NCBI RefSeq assembly: GCF_003575975.1
Contig: NZ_QQXK01000008.1
Location: 62,001 to 126,000 of the forward strand
Origin: Galactobacter valiniphilus
Lineage (GTDB): Bacteria; Actinomycetota; Actinomycetes; Actinomycetales; Micrococcaceae
Length of the DNA: 64,000 nt
Direction: 5' to 3'
Part shown: in pieces, positions 44,135-51,980 of the stretch
Numbering within the stretch: the first letter of the stretch is position 1
How the letters are laid out: each line of letters opens with the position of its first letter
Translations under genes and position numbers: made by a program
Notes under the pieces: model-generated
Told to the model about the DNA's origin: nothing
What the model saw: only the letters and a program-made list of their open reading frames with translations
Databases searched by the model: none

Positions 44135-45847
44135 ATGGTCGACGCCATCACCACCGAGATCATCCGCCACGGGCTGTTGGCCGCGGCCGAGGAGATCGCC
44201 CGCAATCTGTGCCGCACCGCCTACAACACGGTCGTGTACGAGGTCCACGACTACGGCATCGGCATCCACGACGCGAGCGGCGACGTCGTCGCCGACACCC
44301 CCGGCGTGGCGGTGTTCACGCGCGGCAACGACATGGGTATTAAGTACGCCATCGACTTCCTCGGCAAGGACACGATGGAGCCTGGCGACGTGTTCATCAT
44401 GAACTACCCGTACTGGGCCAGCGCCCACGCGCTTGACCCTCTGGTGTTTGCCCCGATCCACTTCAACGACGAGCTCATCGGCTTCACGAGCTGCCGTGTG
44501 CACGTGACGGACCTGAACCAGAAGGATCCGGGCTACGTTCTCGACTCGACGGACATGTCGCAGGAGGGCCTCATGATGCCCGCCTCCAAGCTGTACCGCC
44601 GCGGCGTTCGCAATGAGGACGTCTACAACATCATCAAGTTCAACAGCCGCCGCCCGCGGCACACGATCGGCGACATCCAGTCGCAGGTCTCCGCCGTTTA
44701 CACCGGCGTTAAGCGCACGCAGGAACTCGCGGCCAAGTACGGCCCGGACACCCTGACCGAGGCAATGGACGCGATCAACGCGCACGGAGAGCGCCTTTCG
44801 CGCATGGCCCTGAAGAAGCTGCCGAAGGGCAGCTGGACGGCCGTCGACTATGTCGACGAGGACGGTGTGGACGTGGGCGAGCTGGTGCGCCTGCAGGTGA
44901 CCGTGACGATCACCGACGACGAGATGGTCATTGACTGGACCGGCAGCGCCAAGGGCGTCCGCGGCCCAGTCAACGTCCCGGTGGGCCTGACCACCGCTGC
45001 GTGCTCGCTCATCTTCAAGTCGGTCACGACTCCGGATTCGCCGGTGGTCGCTGGAAACTTCGCGCCCATGCGCGTGGTCACCGAGGAGGGATCCGTGGTG
45101 CACGCGATTCCTCCCATGCCCACGTTCACGCTGTGGACGGGCATCCTCGCCGGCGAGGTCGTCCTGAAGGCCCTCGCCCAGGCGATGCCCGACCGCATCC
45201 CTGCGTGCTCCGGCGGCGACGTCTGCGCGTTCATCGGCCTGGGCACCGACCCGCACACCGGCGAGCAGTGGCAGGACGGCAGCAACGAGGCGGTGGGCTT
45301 CGGCGGCTCCGCGACCATGGACGGCGAGGACGGCATCATGCACCTGTCCGAGCCCGGCTGCCGCAACACCCCCATCGAGGTGTTTGAGATGCGTACGCCG
45401 CTGTTCCTTGAGCACTACGGCTACCGCCAGGACAGCAGCGGCGCCGGCAAGTACCGCGGCGGCGTTGGCATCTCGCGCGCCTACCGCTACACGGCGCCCG
45501 GCATCGGCATCATGCTCTCCTACAAGACCCGCACCAAGCCGTGGGGTATCGAGGGCGGGCACGAGGCCACCCCGAACGCGGTCATCCTCAACCCGGGCAC
45601 TGACGCCAAGCGCTGGGAGGGCCCCAGCTACAACCACATGGCGGCCGGCGAGGTGCTCGTCAACGCGACGGGTGGCGGCGGCGGCTACGGCGATCCGATG
45701 GAACGCGATCCGCAGGCCGTGGTTCGCGACGTGCGCAATGGCTACCTCTCGGTGGCCGCCGCGGCCCGCGACTACCGCCTCGTGGTGACCGAGGGCTTCG
45801 CCATCGACGAGGAGGCGACCGCCGCGCTGCGCGCGCCGGTGGCCTGA
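44135..45847 (+). CDS. Hydantoinase/oxoprolinase subunit B (HyuB family)
   Basis: 570-aa partner of HyuA. Typical features: ITTEIIRHGLLAAAEEIARN at the start, VHDYGIGIHDASGDVVADTP, DVFIMNYPYWASAHALDPLV, a domain boundary at VIDWTGSAKGVRGPVNVPVG, and the C-terminal GAGKYRGGVGISRAYRY and NATGGGGGYGDPMERDPQAV, a motif shared across HyuB, acetone carboxylase and acetophenone carboxylase subunits. Stop and start of the pair are separated by a single base. A textbook terminator follows. Confidence 0.93.
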   Translation: MVDAITTEIIRHGLLAAAEEIARNLCRTAYNTVVYEVHDYGIGIHDASGDVVADTPGVAVFTRGNDMGIKYAIDFLGKDTMEPGDVFIMNYPYWASAHALDPLVFAPIHFNDELIGFTSCRVHVTDLNQKDPGYVLDSTDMSQEGLMMPASKLYRRGVRNEDVYNIIKFNSRRPRHTIGDIQSQVSAVYTGVKRTQELAAKYGPDTLTEAMDAINAHGERLSRMALKKLPKGSWTAVDYVDEDGVDVGELVRLQVTVTITDDEMVIDWTGSAKGVRGPVNVPVGLTTAACSLIFKSVTTPDSPVVAGNFAPMRVVTEEGSVVHAIPPMPTFTLWTGILAGEVVLKALAQAMPDRIPACSGGDVCAFIGLGTDPHTGEQWQDGSNEAVGFGGSATMDGEDGIMHLSEPGCRNTPIEVFEMRTPLFLEHYGYRQDSSGAGKYRGGVGISRAYRYTAPGIGIMLSYKTRTKPWGIEGGHEATPNAVILNPGTDAKRWEGPSYNHMAAGEVLVNATGGGGGYGDPMERDPQAVVRDVRNGYLSVAAAARDYRLVVTEGFAIDEEATAALRAPVA

Positions 45848-45860
45848 GTCCTCACCCCCA

Positions 45861-45904
45861 GCGCGGGGCCGTGCCGTTTCACCGGCGCGGCCCCGCGCCG
45901 TTTT
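45861..45904 (+). terminator. Rho-independent terminator after hyuB
   Basis: GCGCGGGGCCGTGCCG (45861-45876) pairs with 45883-45898 (one G-U pair), loop TTTCAC, and TTTT follows at 45901-45904. It is the best classical terminator in the window and marks the end of the hyuAB unit. Confidence 0.88.
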
Positions 45905-45978
45905 CAGCCCGAGGCGACCCCACGCCGTCGGGCACCCCGTCCAGTGGGTTCCGACCCCTCAGTGAAAGCGAGCAGTCT

Positions 45979-47208
45979 ATGAGCACGAACGCACCCCACG
46001 AGCAGGTGATCATCACCGACGCCATGATCTGGGACGGGATCGACGCGGGATTTGTCCAGCGCCCGCTGATCCTTCTCGACGGCCTCATCGCCGGGGCCAC
46101 CGTCCCCGGACGTCCCACGCGCCGCGTCGACGGCGCCGGATCGTGGGTCATCCCCGGGCTCATCGACGCCCACTTCCACGCCTACGCGATCAGCATGGAC
46201 GGCCTCGAAAACGAACGAGGCCCGCTCTCCTTCGCCGCGCTCAGCGCGAGCGTGCGACTCAAAGCTGCGCTGCGGCGCGGCTTCACCACCGTCCGCGACG
46301 TGGCGGGCGGCGACATCGGGCTGCGGCACGCCGTCGACGCCGGCCTCTTCTCGTCCCCGCGCTACCTGTTCACGGGCCCGGCCCTCAGCCAGACGGGAGG
46401 CCACGGCGATCCGCGCTCGGCCGAGGTGGACGTGTGCTTCTCTCACGGGCACATGTGCGAGGTTGTGGACGGCGTGGAGCCGCTGCGTGTGGCGGTGCGC
46501 GAGCGCCTGCGCACCGGGGCTCACGCCATCAAGGTCATGACCTCCGGCGGGGTCTTCTCGCTCACCGATCCGCTGCCGATCCCGCAGTACTCGGCCGAGG
46601 AGCTGCGCGCGGTCACGGACGAGGCGACGCGCCGCGGCAGCTACGTCACCGCGCATTCCTACTCTGCCGAGGCGGTGCGCCACTCGATCGAAAACGGCGT
46701 GCGGTGCATCGAACACGGAAACCTGATCGACGGCGCGACGGCCGGGGAGATGGCGCGCACTGGCACGGCACTAGTCCCCACCTTGGCGGCGTACGACGCC
46801 ATGGGCCGCCGGGGCGCAGCGCTGGGTCTGAACGCCGTCTCGCTCGCCAAGAATGACGAGGTGCTCTCCCAGGGAAGCGAGGCCGCAGCCATGGCGGATC
46901 ACGCGGGAGTGCTGGTCGGCTTCGGCACCGACCTCATGGGCGATCTCGAGGACGAGCAGCTCACCGGCGTGCGGCTGCAGGTGGCGGCCCTCGGTCCGGA
47001 TCGGGCTCTGCACTCCATGACCGCTGCCAACGCGCGCATCCTGCGCGATCCGCGCTTGGGGAGGCTCACGGAGGGCGCCCATGCCGATCTCGTGATGCTG
47101 CGTGAGAACCCCCTTGAACACCCGGCGGCGCTCTGGGAGCAGGCCGCCCGCCGCGCGGTGCTGCGCGGCGGGCGGGACGTCGAGGAGCTCGTCGCGTCGA
47201 TGAGCTAG
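45979..47208 (+). CDS. Metal-dependent amidohydrolase
   Basis: 409-aa amidohydrolase-superfamily enzyme. Metal and catalytic residues are visible in order: WVIPGLIDAHFHAY (His-x-His), HAIKVMTSGGVFSL (bridging Lys), YVTAHSYSAEAVRHSIENGV (His), RCIEHGNLIDGATAGEMA (His) and VGFGTDLMGDLEDEQL (Asp). The C-terminal half also has the usual ANARILRDPRLGRLTEGAHADLVML. This motif order is that of the prolidase/imidazolonepropionase-like branch acting on peptides or cyclic amides. It may hydrolyse the product or precursor of the HyuAB step. Its TAG shares a CTAG with the M17 peptidase stop. Confidence 0.9.
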   Translation: MSTNAPHEQVIITDAMIWDGIDAGFVQRPLILLDGLIAGATVPGRPTRRVDGAGSWVIPGLIDAHFHAYAISMDGLENERGPLSFAALSASVRLKAALRRGFTTVRDVAGGDIGLRHAVDAGLFSSPRYLFTGPALSQTGGHGDPRSAEVDVCFSHGHMCEVVDGVEPLRVAVRERLRTGAHAIKVMTSGGVFSLTDPLPIPQYSAEELRAVTDEATRRGSYVTAHSYSAEAVRHSIENGVRCIEHGNLIDGATAGEMARTGTALVPTLAAYDAMGRRGAALGLNAVSLAKNDEVLSQGSEAAAMADHAGVLVGFGTDLMGDLEDEQLTGVRLQVAALGPDRALHSMTAANARILRDPRLGRLTEGAHADLVMLRENPLEHPAALWEQAARRAVLRGGRDVEELVASMS

Positions 47209-48647
47209 CCGAGGCCGGCCGGCGCCTCTGCTGCGTGCTCCCAGCCAAGCAGCAACTCGGCGATGGTCCGCACGCCATACCCGGTGGCGTCCGGGCCATC
47301 CGCCCCCGTGCGCACGGCGGGCCCGGCGAAGTCAACGTGAGCAAACGGAATGTGCTCCGGCACGAATTCGCCGAGGAAGAGGGCAGCCGTGATGGCCCGG
47401 CCGGTCGCGGCGAGCGGGTGGTTACGCAGCTGCGCTCCGGGCGCCCCAGACCGCAGCTGGGACGCGTAGCGGCGGGCGAAGGGCATGGGCCAGAGCGCCT
47501 CCCCGGCGCGCGCGCCGGCCTGCTCGAGGCGGCGGGAGAGCTCCGCCTCGCGGGCGAACAGCCCAGCGATCTCGGGGCCGAGGGCAACCTCGCTCTGATA
47601 GGTGAGCGTGGCCCAGGAGACCACCGCGCGCGGTGAGGCCTCCGCGAGCCGCGAGAGGGCGTCTGCGAGGATGACCCGGCCCTCGAAGTCGGTGTCCGCG
47701 ATCTCGATGGTGGTGCCGTTCCTGGCCGTCACGACGTCGCCGGGGCGGATGGCCTCGGGGCCCGGCAGGTTTTCGACGAGCGGCAGCGCCGCGTACACCG
47801 GCACAGGCGATCCCAGTTCGGCGAGCGCGACCAGGGCGCCGGCCACCGCGGCGGCTCCCGCGCAGTCGGTGTGCATGGAATACATGCCAGCGGCCGGCTT
47901 GATGCTCAGCCCGCCGCTGTCGAAGGTCACGCCCTTGCCGGCGAGGGCCACGGCGCCCGCTGGCGGCTGGGCCGGCGCCGGATCAGCGTTCGCGGCGATC
48001 CAGAGTTCCACCAGGATCGGGGGGTGCTGGGTGGAGCCCTGCCCGATGGCGCCGAGCGCCCTGTAGCCCTCGGCCGCGACGGCCGCCCCCTCGGTGACGC
48101 GCACGCCCATGCCGTGGCTCGCCGCGAGCTGCCGCAGCCGATCTGCGAAGCGCTGCGGCGTGAGCTGGTTGGAACGGGCGTCAGTGAGTTCCGCCGCCCG
48201 CGCCACGGCGGCGTCGAGCACCAGCTCGCGGCGCAGGGCCTCGTCCCAACGCGCAGGCTCGTCGACGGCCACCTCGAGGCGGGGCACCCCTGCGGCCGTA
48301 TCGTCCTCGCCGCTGCCGCGTAGCCCCTCCAGGAGCCCGCCCAGCAGCGACGGAAGGGCACCCTCATCGCCGAGCGCACCGCGCAGATCGAGGGTCACGG
48401 GGGTGCCCCACGAGCGCGAGAGCGCAGCGAGTGCCCCCGCCGCCTCGCTCCCCCAGGCCCGCAGTGCCTCGCTGCCGCCGGGGTCACCGACACGCGAGCC
48501 GGCCACGGGAGGGCGAGAGGCCCTCAGGGAACCGTCCGGCCAGGGGACCACGCGCACGGGTCCCCCCTGGGCGGCGTCTGCCTCGGGCGGGAGCACGACG
48601 GCGGGGAAGACGGTGGGGCGCTCGACGAGCGTCAGTCGGGGGATCAC
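47205..48647 (-). CDS. M17 leucyl aminopeptidase-family protein
   Basis: 480-aa dinuclear-metal aminopeptidase. Active-site segments are intact: GKGVTFDSGGLSIKPAAG (metal Lys and Asp, catalytic Lys), MHTDCAGAAAVAGAL (metal Asp) and IADTDFEGRVILADAL, corresponding to the NTDAEGR motif with Asp, Glu and Arg. MHTD replaces the more common MKxD; that Lys is not a metal ligand. The N-terminal domain is poorly conserved, as usual. GTG 48647 is chosen for GAGGAGAG just upstream. Convergent with the amidohydrolase, and may release amino acids from products of the pathway. Confidence 0.9.
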   Translation of the reverse strand: MIPRLTLVERPTVFPAVVLPPEADAAQGGPVRVVPWPDGSLRASRPPVAGSRVGDPGGSEALRAWGSEAAGALAALSRSWGTPVTLDLRGALGDEGALPSLLGGLLEGLRGSGEDDTAAGVPRLEVAVDEPARWDEALRRELVLDAAVARAAELTDARSNQLTPQRFADRLRQLAASHGMGVRVTEGAAVAAEGYRALGAIGQGSTQHPPILVELWIAANADPAPAQPPAGAVALAGKGVTFDSGGLSIKPAAGMYSMHTDCAGAAAVAGALVALAELGSPVPVYAALPLVENLPGPEAIRPGDVVTARNGTTIEIADTDFEGRVILADALSRLAEASPRAVVSWATLTYQSEVALGPEIAGLFAREAELSRRLEQAGARAGEALWPMPFARRYASQLRSGAPGAQLRNHPLAATGRAITAALFLGEFVPEHIPFAHVDFAGPAVRTGADGPDATGYGVRTIAELLLGWEHAAEAPAGLG

Positions 48648-48710
48648 GGCTCTCCTCAAGAGGGGCAGCGGAACGTCGGTGTGCCGACACCCTAGGAGGG
48701 CCGACAACGC

Positions 48711-48737
48711 GCGGCTTGTGCAGATTGCACAAGCCGC
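48711..48737. promoter_or_regulatory. 12-bp inverted repeat between peptidase and cyclophilin genes
   Basis: GCGGCTTGTGCA (48711-48722) and its exact complement TGCACAAGCCGC (48726-48737), spacer GAT. The core TTGTGCA / TGCACAA is operator-like. It lies 63 bases upstream of the peptidase start and 90 bases upstream of the cyclophilin start. Either a regulator-binding site for one or both divergent genes or a fold in a leader RNA. Confidence 0.55.
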
Positions 48738-48827
48738 CTCCCCACCCCTCACGCACCCTGGAACGCGTCGGCATCCCTGCGCCCTTCCGCACCGCGGCAC
48801 GTGAGCGCCAGACCCCTTGGAGACCAG

Positions 48828-49388
48828 ATGACCCACGTGAGATTCACGACCCAGCTCGGCACCTTCGACGTGCAGCTCGAGGGCGAGCGGGCCCCGATCA
48901 CCGTCCGGAACTTCGTGCGCTACGTCGAGGACGGGGCCTACGACGGCGCTGCGTTCAGCCGGGTGGTGAGCCCCAAGACCTCCGGGAACGGCCTGCTCCC
49001 CGGCCTCGAGGAGCTGGACTCCGCGATCCTGCCCAACGGCGATGTCCCCATCAGCGTGGTGCAGGGCGATGCCCGCACCGGGGCCAGGATCGGCGCCCCC
49101 ATCGCCTTGGAAACCACGGCGGAGACCGGCCTCAGCCACCTCGACGGGACGCTCTCGATGGGTCGGCTCGAACCCGACAGCGCCACGACGGAGTTCTTCC
49201 TGTGCCTGGGCGATCAGCCCGCGCTCGACTTTGGGGGCCAGCGCAATCCGGACGGCCAGGGCTTCGCGGCCTTCGGGCGGGTGAGCGCCGGCATGGACGT
49301 GGTCCGTGCGATCCACGCCTCGCCGGCCGCTGGGCAGTCCCTCGACCCTGTGATCGGGATCCTGTCGGTGCGCGTCCTCGCCGCTTAG
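48828..49388 (+). CDS. Cyclophilin-type peptidyl-prolyl isomerase
   Basis: 186-aa cytoplasmic cyclophilin fold: VRFTTQLGTFDVQLEGERAP, TVRNFVRYVEDGAYDGAAFS followed by RVV (the FHRV active-site motif is FSRV here), SMGRLEPDSATTEFFLCLGD and GQGFAAFGRVSAGMDVVRAI. The catalytic Arg remains but the preceding His is Ser, so activity may be lowered. ATG 48828 has GGAG upstream (48819-48822). No signal peptide. Its link with the neighbouring catabolic genes is only positional. Confidence 0.88.
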   Translation: MTHVRFTTQLGTFDVQLEGERAPITVRNFVRYVEDGAYDGAAFSRVVSPKTSGNGLLPGLEELDSAILPNGDVPISVVQGDARTGARIGAPIALETTAETGLSHLDGTLSMGRLEPDSATTEFFLCLGDQPALDFGGQRNPDGQGFAAFGRVSAGMDVVRAIHASPAAGQSLDPVIGILSVRVLAA

Positions 49389-50314
49389 GCGACCGACTGG
49401 CGGGGGTCGTCATCGGCGGGCGACCTCCGCGGGGGCGCCGCTGCCAGGGCGAGGGCACCCAGAAGGGCGGCGACGAGCCAGAAGAACGTGTGCACCGCGT
49501 CGGCATAGGCCTGGAACCCGTTGGCGTCCACGTCGGCCCAGCCGCCCGGCCGGATGATGGGCCGCTCCACAAGCGTGTCGAGGTACGACGAAAAGATCTG
49601 GCCTCCGTCCGCCGAGGAGGGAGCCCCTGAGCCCAGGAGCAAGATGGCGCCCGCAATCATCACGGCGGGGACCACGATCGCGGACCTCCACCCGCTGGCC
49701 AAACGCGGGAAGCACAGCAGCAGAAGCGCCCCGAGGCCGGCAAGCCCGCAGGCCAGCCCCACGAGCCACGGTTGGGCCCACGGCGCGAGCTGCGGTTCCT
49801 CCGAACCGTAGAACCCGCCGTCCGGCAGGTGCTGGACGAACGCGACGTCCCAGCGGCCTTCACCCCACGTCAGCTCGAGGAGCATCGGCATCGCCGAACC
49901 GCTGTCAACGGTGTCGTTGCCGACGCGGGTGGACCACTCAAGGGTGCCGCCGACGGTGACGAACCCGGCTCCGTTGAGTTCGCGCCATCCCTCCGGCTCG
50001 AGTGTGAGGGTGCTTCGGGTGATGTCCCCGGAGCCATCGACAAAGGGCTCGATGGCCGCTCGAGCCTGCTTGACGACACCGGCCCCGAGCGTGTCGTCCG
50101 GCGTCTTCCCCGCCATGAGATCGGCCATGGCCTGCCGGAGGCGCTCAACGACATCCCGTGCAGTGCTGTCGCCCAGGGTGTGCCCGCCCACCGTCATGGG
50201 CGCCCGGACGTCCCCTGAGCTCGGCCCGGGGACGGGCAAGAGCAACGCCGCCAGCACCGCCGCCGCGGCCGCACAGGCCGCCAGAACACACAGCACCCAA
50301 CGCGTAGCCCGCAT
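49385..50314 (-). CDS. Membrane protein of unknown function
   Basis: 309 aa. An N-terminal membrane anchor or signal (WVLCVLAACAAAAAVLAALL) is followed by an extracytoplasmic domain of about 145 residues with several Trp/Gly strands (TLTLEPEGWRELNGAGFVTV, ELTWGEGRWDVAFVQHLPDG), then three more membrane segments (PWLVGLACGLAGLGALLLLC, SAIVVPAVMIAGAILLLGSG and TFFWLVAALLGALALAAAP). I do not recognise the family. Its TAA-side end overlaps the cyclophilin stop by four bases in convergent orientation. Confidence 0.75.
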   Translation of the reverse strand: MRATRWVLCVLAACAAAAAVLAALLLPVPGPSSGDVRAPMTVGGHTLGDSTARDVVERLRQAMADLMAGKTPDDTLGAGVVKQARAAIEPFVDGSGDITRSTLTLEPEGWRELNGAGFVTVGGTLEWSTRVGNDTVDSGSAMPMLLELTWGEGRWDVAFVQHLPDGGFYGSEEPQLAPWAQPWLVGLACGLAGLGALLLLCFPRLASGWRSAIVVPAVMIAGAILLLGSGAPSSADGGQIFSSYLDTLVERPIIRPGGWADVDANGFQAYADAVHTFFWLVAALLGALALAAAPPRRSPADDDPRQSVA

Positions 50315-50440
50315 GTGCCCCGCCTCCCGCTCGTGTGCGGCTGCCTCTCCGGGCGGCCGGGTGCCAGCGTAGAACGTGAAGGGGGCGCTTCAGAAGACGC
50401 TTGCGGCTGGGAGTTTGCCTGGCCGCCGAAACCCGGCCGC

Positions 50441-51148
50441 TCAGGCGTCGTCGTGCCCCAGGGCCTCGTGCACCTCGGCGGCGATCGCACGGGCGGCCCG
50501 CTCAGCCAGCGCGCCCTCCCCCGCGGCGATGGCGGCCGCGAGCGCCTCGTGCGCGTCGAGGGCCTCCGGGACGGGGTGGAAGGGCATGAGCCCCGCGTGC
50601 GTGCGCCCGGCCAGCACCTCCCCCACGGCGCCGGTGAGGGCCGCGAACATCGAGTTCCCGGATTCCCTCAGCACCAGCTCGTGGAACTCGACGTCGGCCT
50701 CGAGGAAGGCCTCGAGCTCGCCCGCCTCACCGAGCGCGCGCAGCCGCGCGCCCAGTTCAACGAGCCGCGCCCGGGCGAGCGCCCCGGCGTGCTCGGCGGC
50801 CGAGCGCGCCGCGAGCGGCTCCACCGCGATGCGCAACTGGGTGAGCTCTTCGAACTGGCGGGCGGAGGCCGGCCCCTCGAGCCGCCAGCGGATGACGTGT
50901 GGCGCGTAGACGTTCCATTCCCCGGCCGCGTTGACCACCACACCCACGCTGCGCCGCGGGGTCACCAACCCGAGGGAATCGAGCACCCGCATCACGTCGC
51001 GGGCCACGGTGCGAGAGATGTCGAAGCGTTCCTGCAGGGTGTCCAGCCGATAGCGGTGCCCCGCCTCGACGCGCTCCCACACGATCTCGCGCCCGAGCTC
51101 CTCGAGCACCCCGTCCTGCAGCACGGTTGCCGCCCTGTTCTCCGCCAT
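50441..51148 (-). CDS. GntR-family regulator of gluconate genes (FCD type)
   Basis: 235 aa. Winged helix with LQERFDISRTVARDVMRVLD and SLGLVTPRRSVGVVV (FadR-like), then an all-helical FCD domain with FLEADVEFHELVLRESGNSM and HPVPEALDAHEALAAAIAAG, which hold the metal/ligand-binding Asp and His residues. Divergent from gntK-gntP, so it is likely the gluconate-responsive repressor. ATG 51148 has GAAGGG seven bases upstream; GTG 51166 is an alternative start. Confidence 0.9.
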   Translation of the reverse strand: MAENRAATVLQDGVLEELGREIVWERVEAGHRYRLDTLQERFDISRTVARDVMRVLDSLGLVTPRRSVGVVVNAAGEWNVYAPHVIRWRLEGPASARQFEELTQLRIAVEPLAARSAAEHAGALARARLVELGARLRALGEAGELEAFLEADVEFHELVLRESGNSMFAALTGAVGEVLAGRTHAGLMPFHPVPEALDAHEALAAAIAAGEGALAERAARAIAAEVHEALGHDDA

Positions 51149-51271
51149 TGCACGCCCTTCATCCACGCCGATGATCGCCGGTCGCGACCGCCCGGCGGCT
51201 CCCGTGGCGCCGTCCCCCTCGGATCGGGCCGCACAAAATCCACAGGAACCACCGCATGGCGCGGATCACGT

Positions 51272-51310
51272 CCTTAGTGCTACTTTACTAGGGATCTAAA
51301 TACTACTTAG
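51272..51310. promoter_or_regulatory. AT-rich promoter/operator of the gluconate genes
   Basis: The only AT-rich stretch in the 205-base divergent interval. CCTTAGT (51272-51278) and ACTAGGG (51287-51293) form a near-perfect inverted repeat; CTAA (51296-51299) and TTAG (51307-51310) form another; CTACTT occurs at 51280-51285 and again at 51303-51308, 23 bases apart. Likely carries the gntK promoter and binding sites of the divergent GntR protein. Confidence 0.5.
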
Positions 51311-51353
51311 TGGCGCTCCCGCAGGGACACCCGCACCCACTAGAGGAGGCAAT

Positions 51354-51980
51354 GTGGCCCCCAGTACCCCCTTCCACGTCGTGGTCATGGGCATCTCCGG
51401 CTCCGGAAAGTCGACCCTCGCCGAGGCGCTCTCCGAGGAACTCGGCTGGCCGTTTGCCGAGGCGGACGAGTTCCACCCGGCCGCCAACATCGCCAAGATG
51501 AGCGCCGGCACGCCGCTCACGGACGAGGACCGCTGGCCGTGGCTGCGGTCCATCGCCGGCTGGATGAGCGAGCACGCGGAGGCGGGCACCGGCTCGGTCG
51601 TCACGTGCTCCGCCCTGAAGCGTAGCTACCGCGAGCTCCTCGAAACCGCCGCGGGCCGCGTCGTCTTCCTCGAGGTGGACGCCGATCCCGCCGTGATCGA
51701 GCGCCGCATGAACGAGCGCGAGGGGCACTTCATGCCCGCCTCGCTCCTCCCGAGCCAGATCGCCACGCTCGAGCCCCTCGAGGCCGACGAGGACGGCGCC
51801 CACCTGGCCAACACCGGCTCCGTCGAGGAGCTGGAGGCGAGCGCCCTCGCTGCCCTCACGCGCCTCCTCGGCGCGGACCCCCACACGCTTCCCGGACGCA
51901 ACCACGCGTCGTCGGGCACCCCCGGGCGCCACCGCGCCCAGGAGAATCCATCGAACCTCAACGAGGAGGAACGAGCATGA
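51354..51980 (+). CDS. gntK: Gluconokinase
   Basis: Phosphorylates gluconate to 6-phosphogluconate for the pentose phosphate pathway. 208 aa, GntK/shikimate-kinase-like fold: P-loop VVVMGISGSGKSTLAEALSE, the substrate motif EADEFHPAANIAKMSAGTPL, TDEDRWPWL, VTCSALKRSYRELL and REGHFMPASLLPSQIATLEP. About 30 extra C-terminal residues are low complexity. GTG 51354 is set by GAGGAGG (51343-51349). The stop overlaps the gntP ATG by four bases, so kinase and permease are coupled. Confidence 0.95.
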   Translation: MAPSTPFHVVVMGISGSGKSTLAEALSEELGWPFAEADEFHPAANIAKMSAGTPLTDEDRWPWLRSIAGWMSEHAEAGTGSVVTCSALKRSYRELLETAAGRVVFLEVDADPAVIERRMNEREGHFMPASLLPSQIATLEPLEADEDGAHLANTGSVEELEASALAALTRLLGADPHTLPGRNHASSGTPGRHRAQENPSNLNEEERA

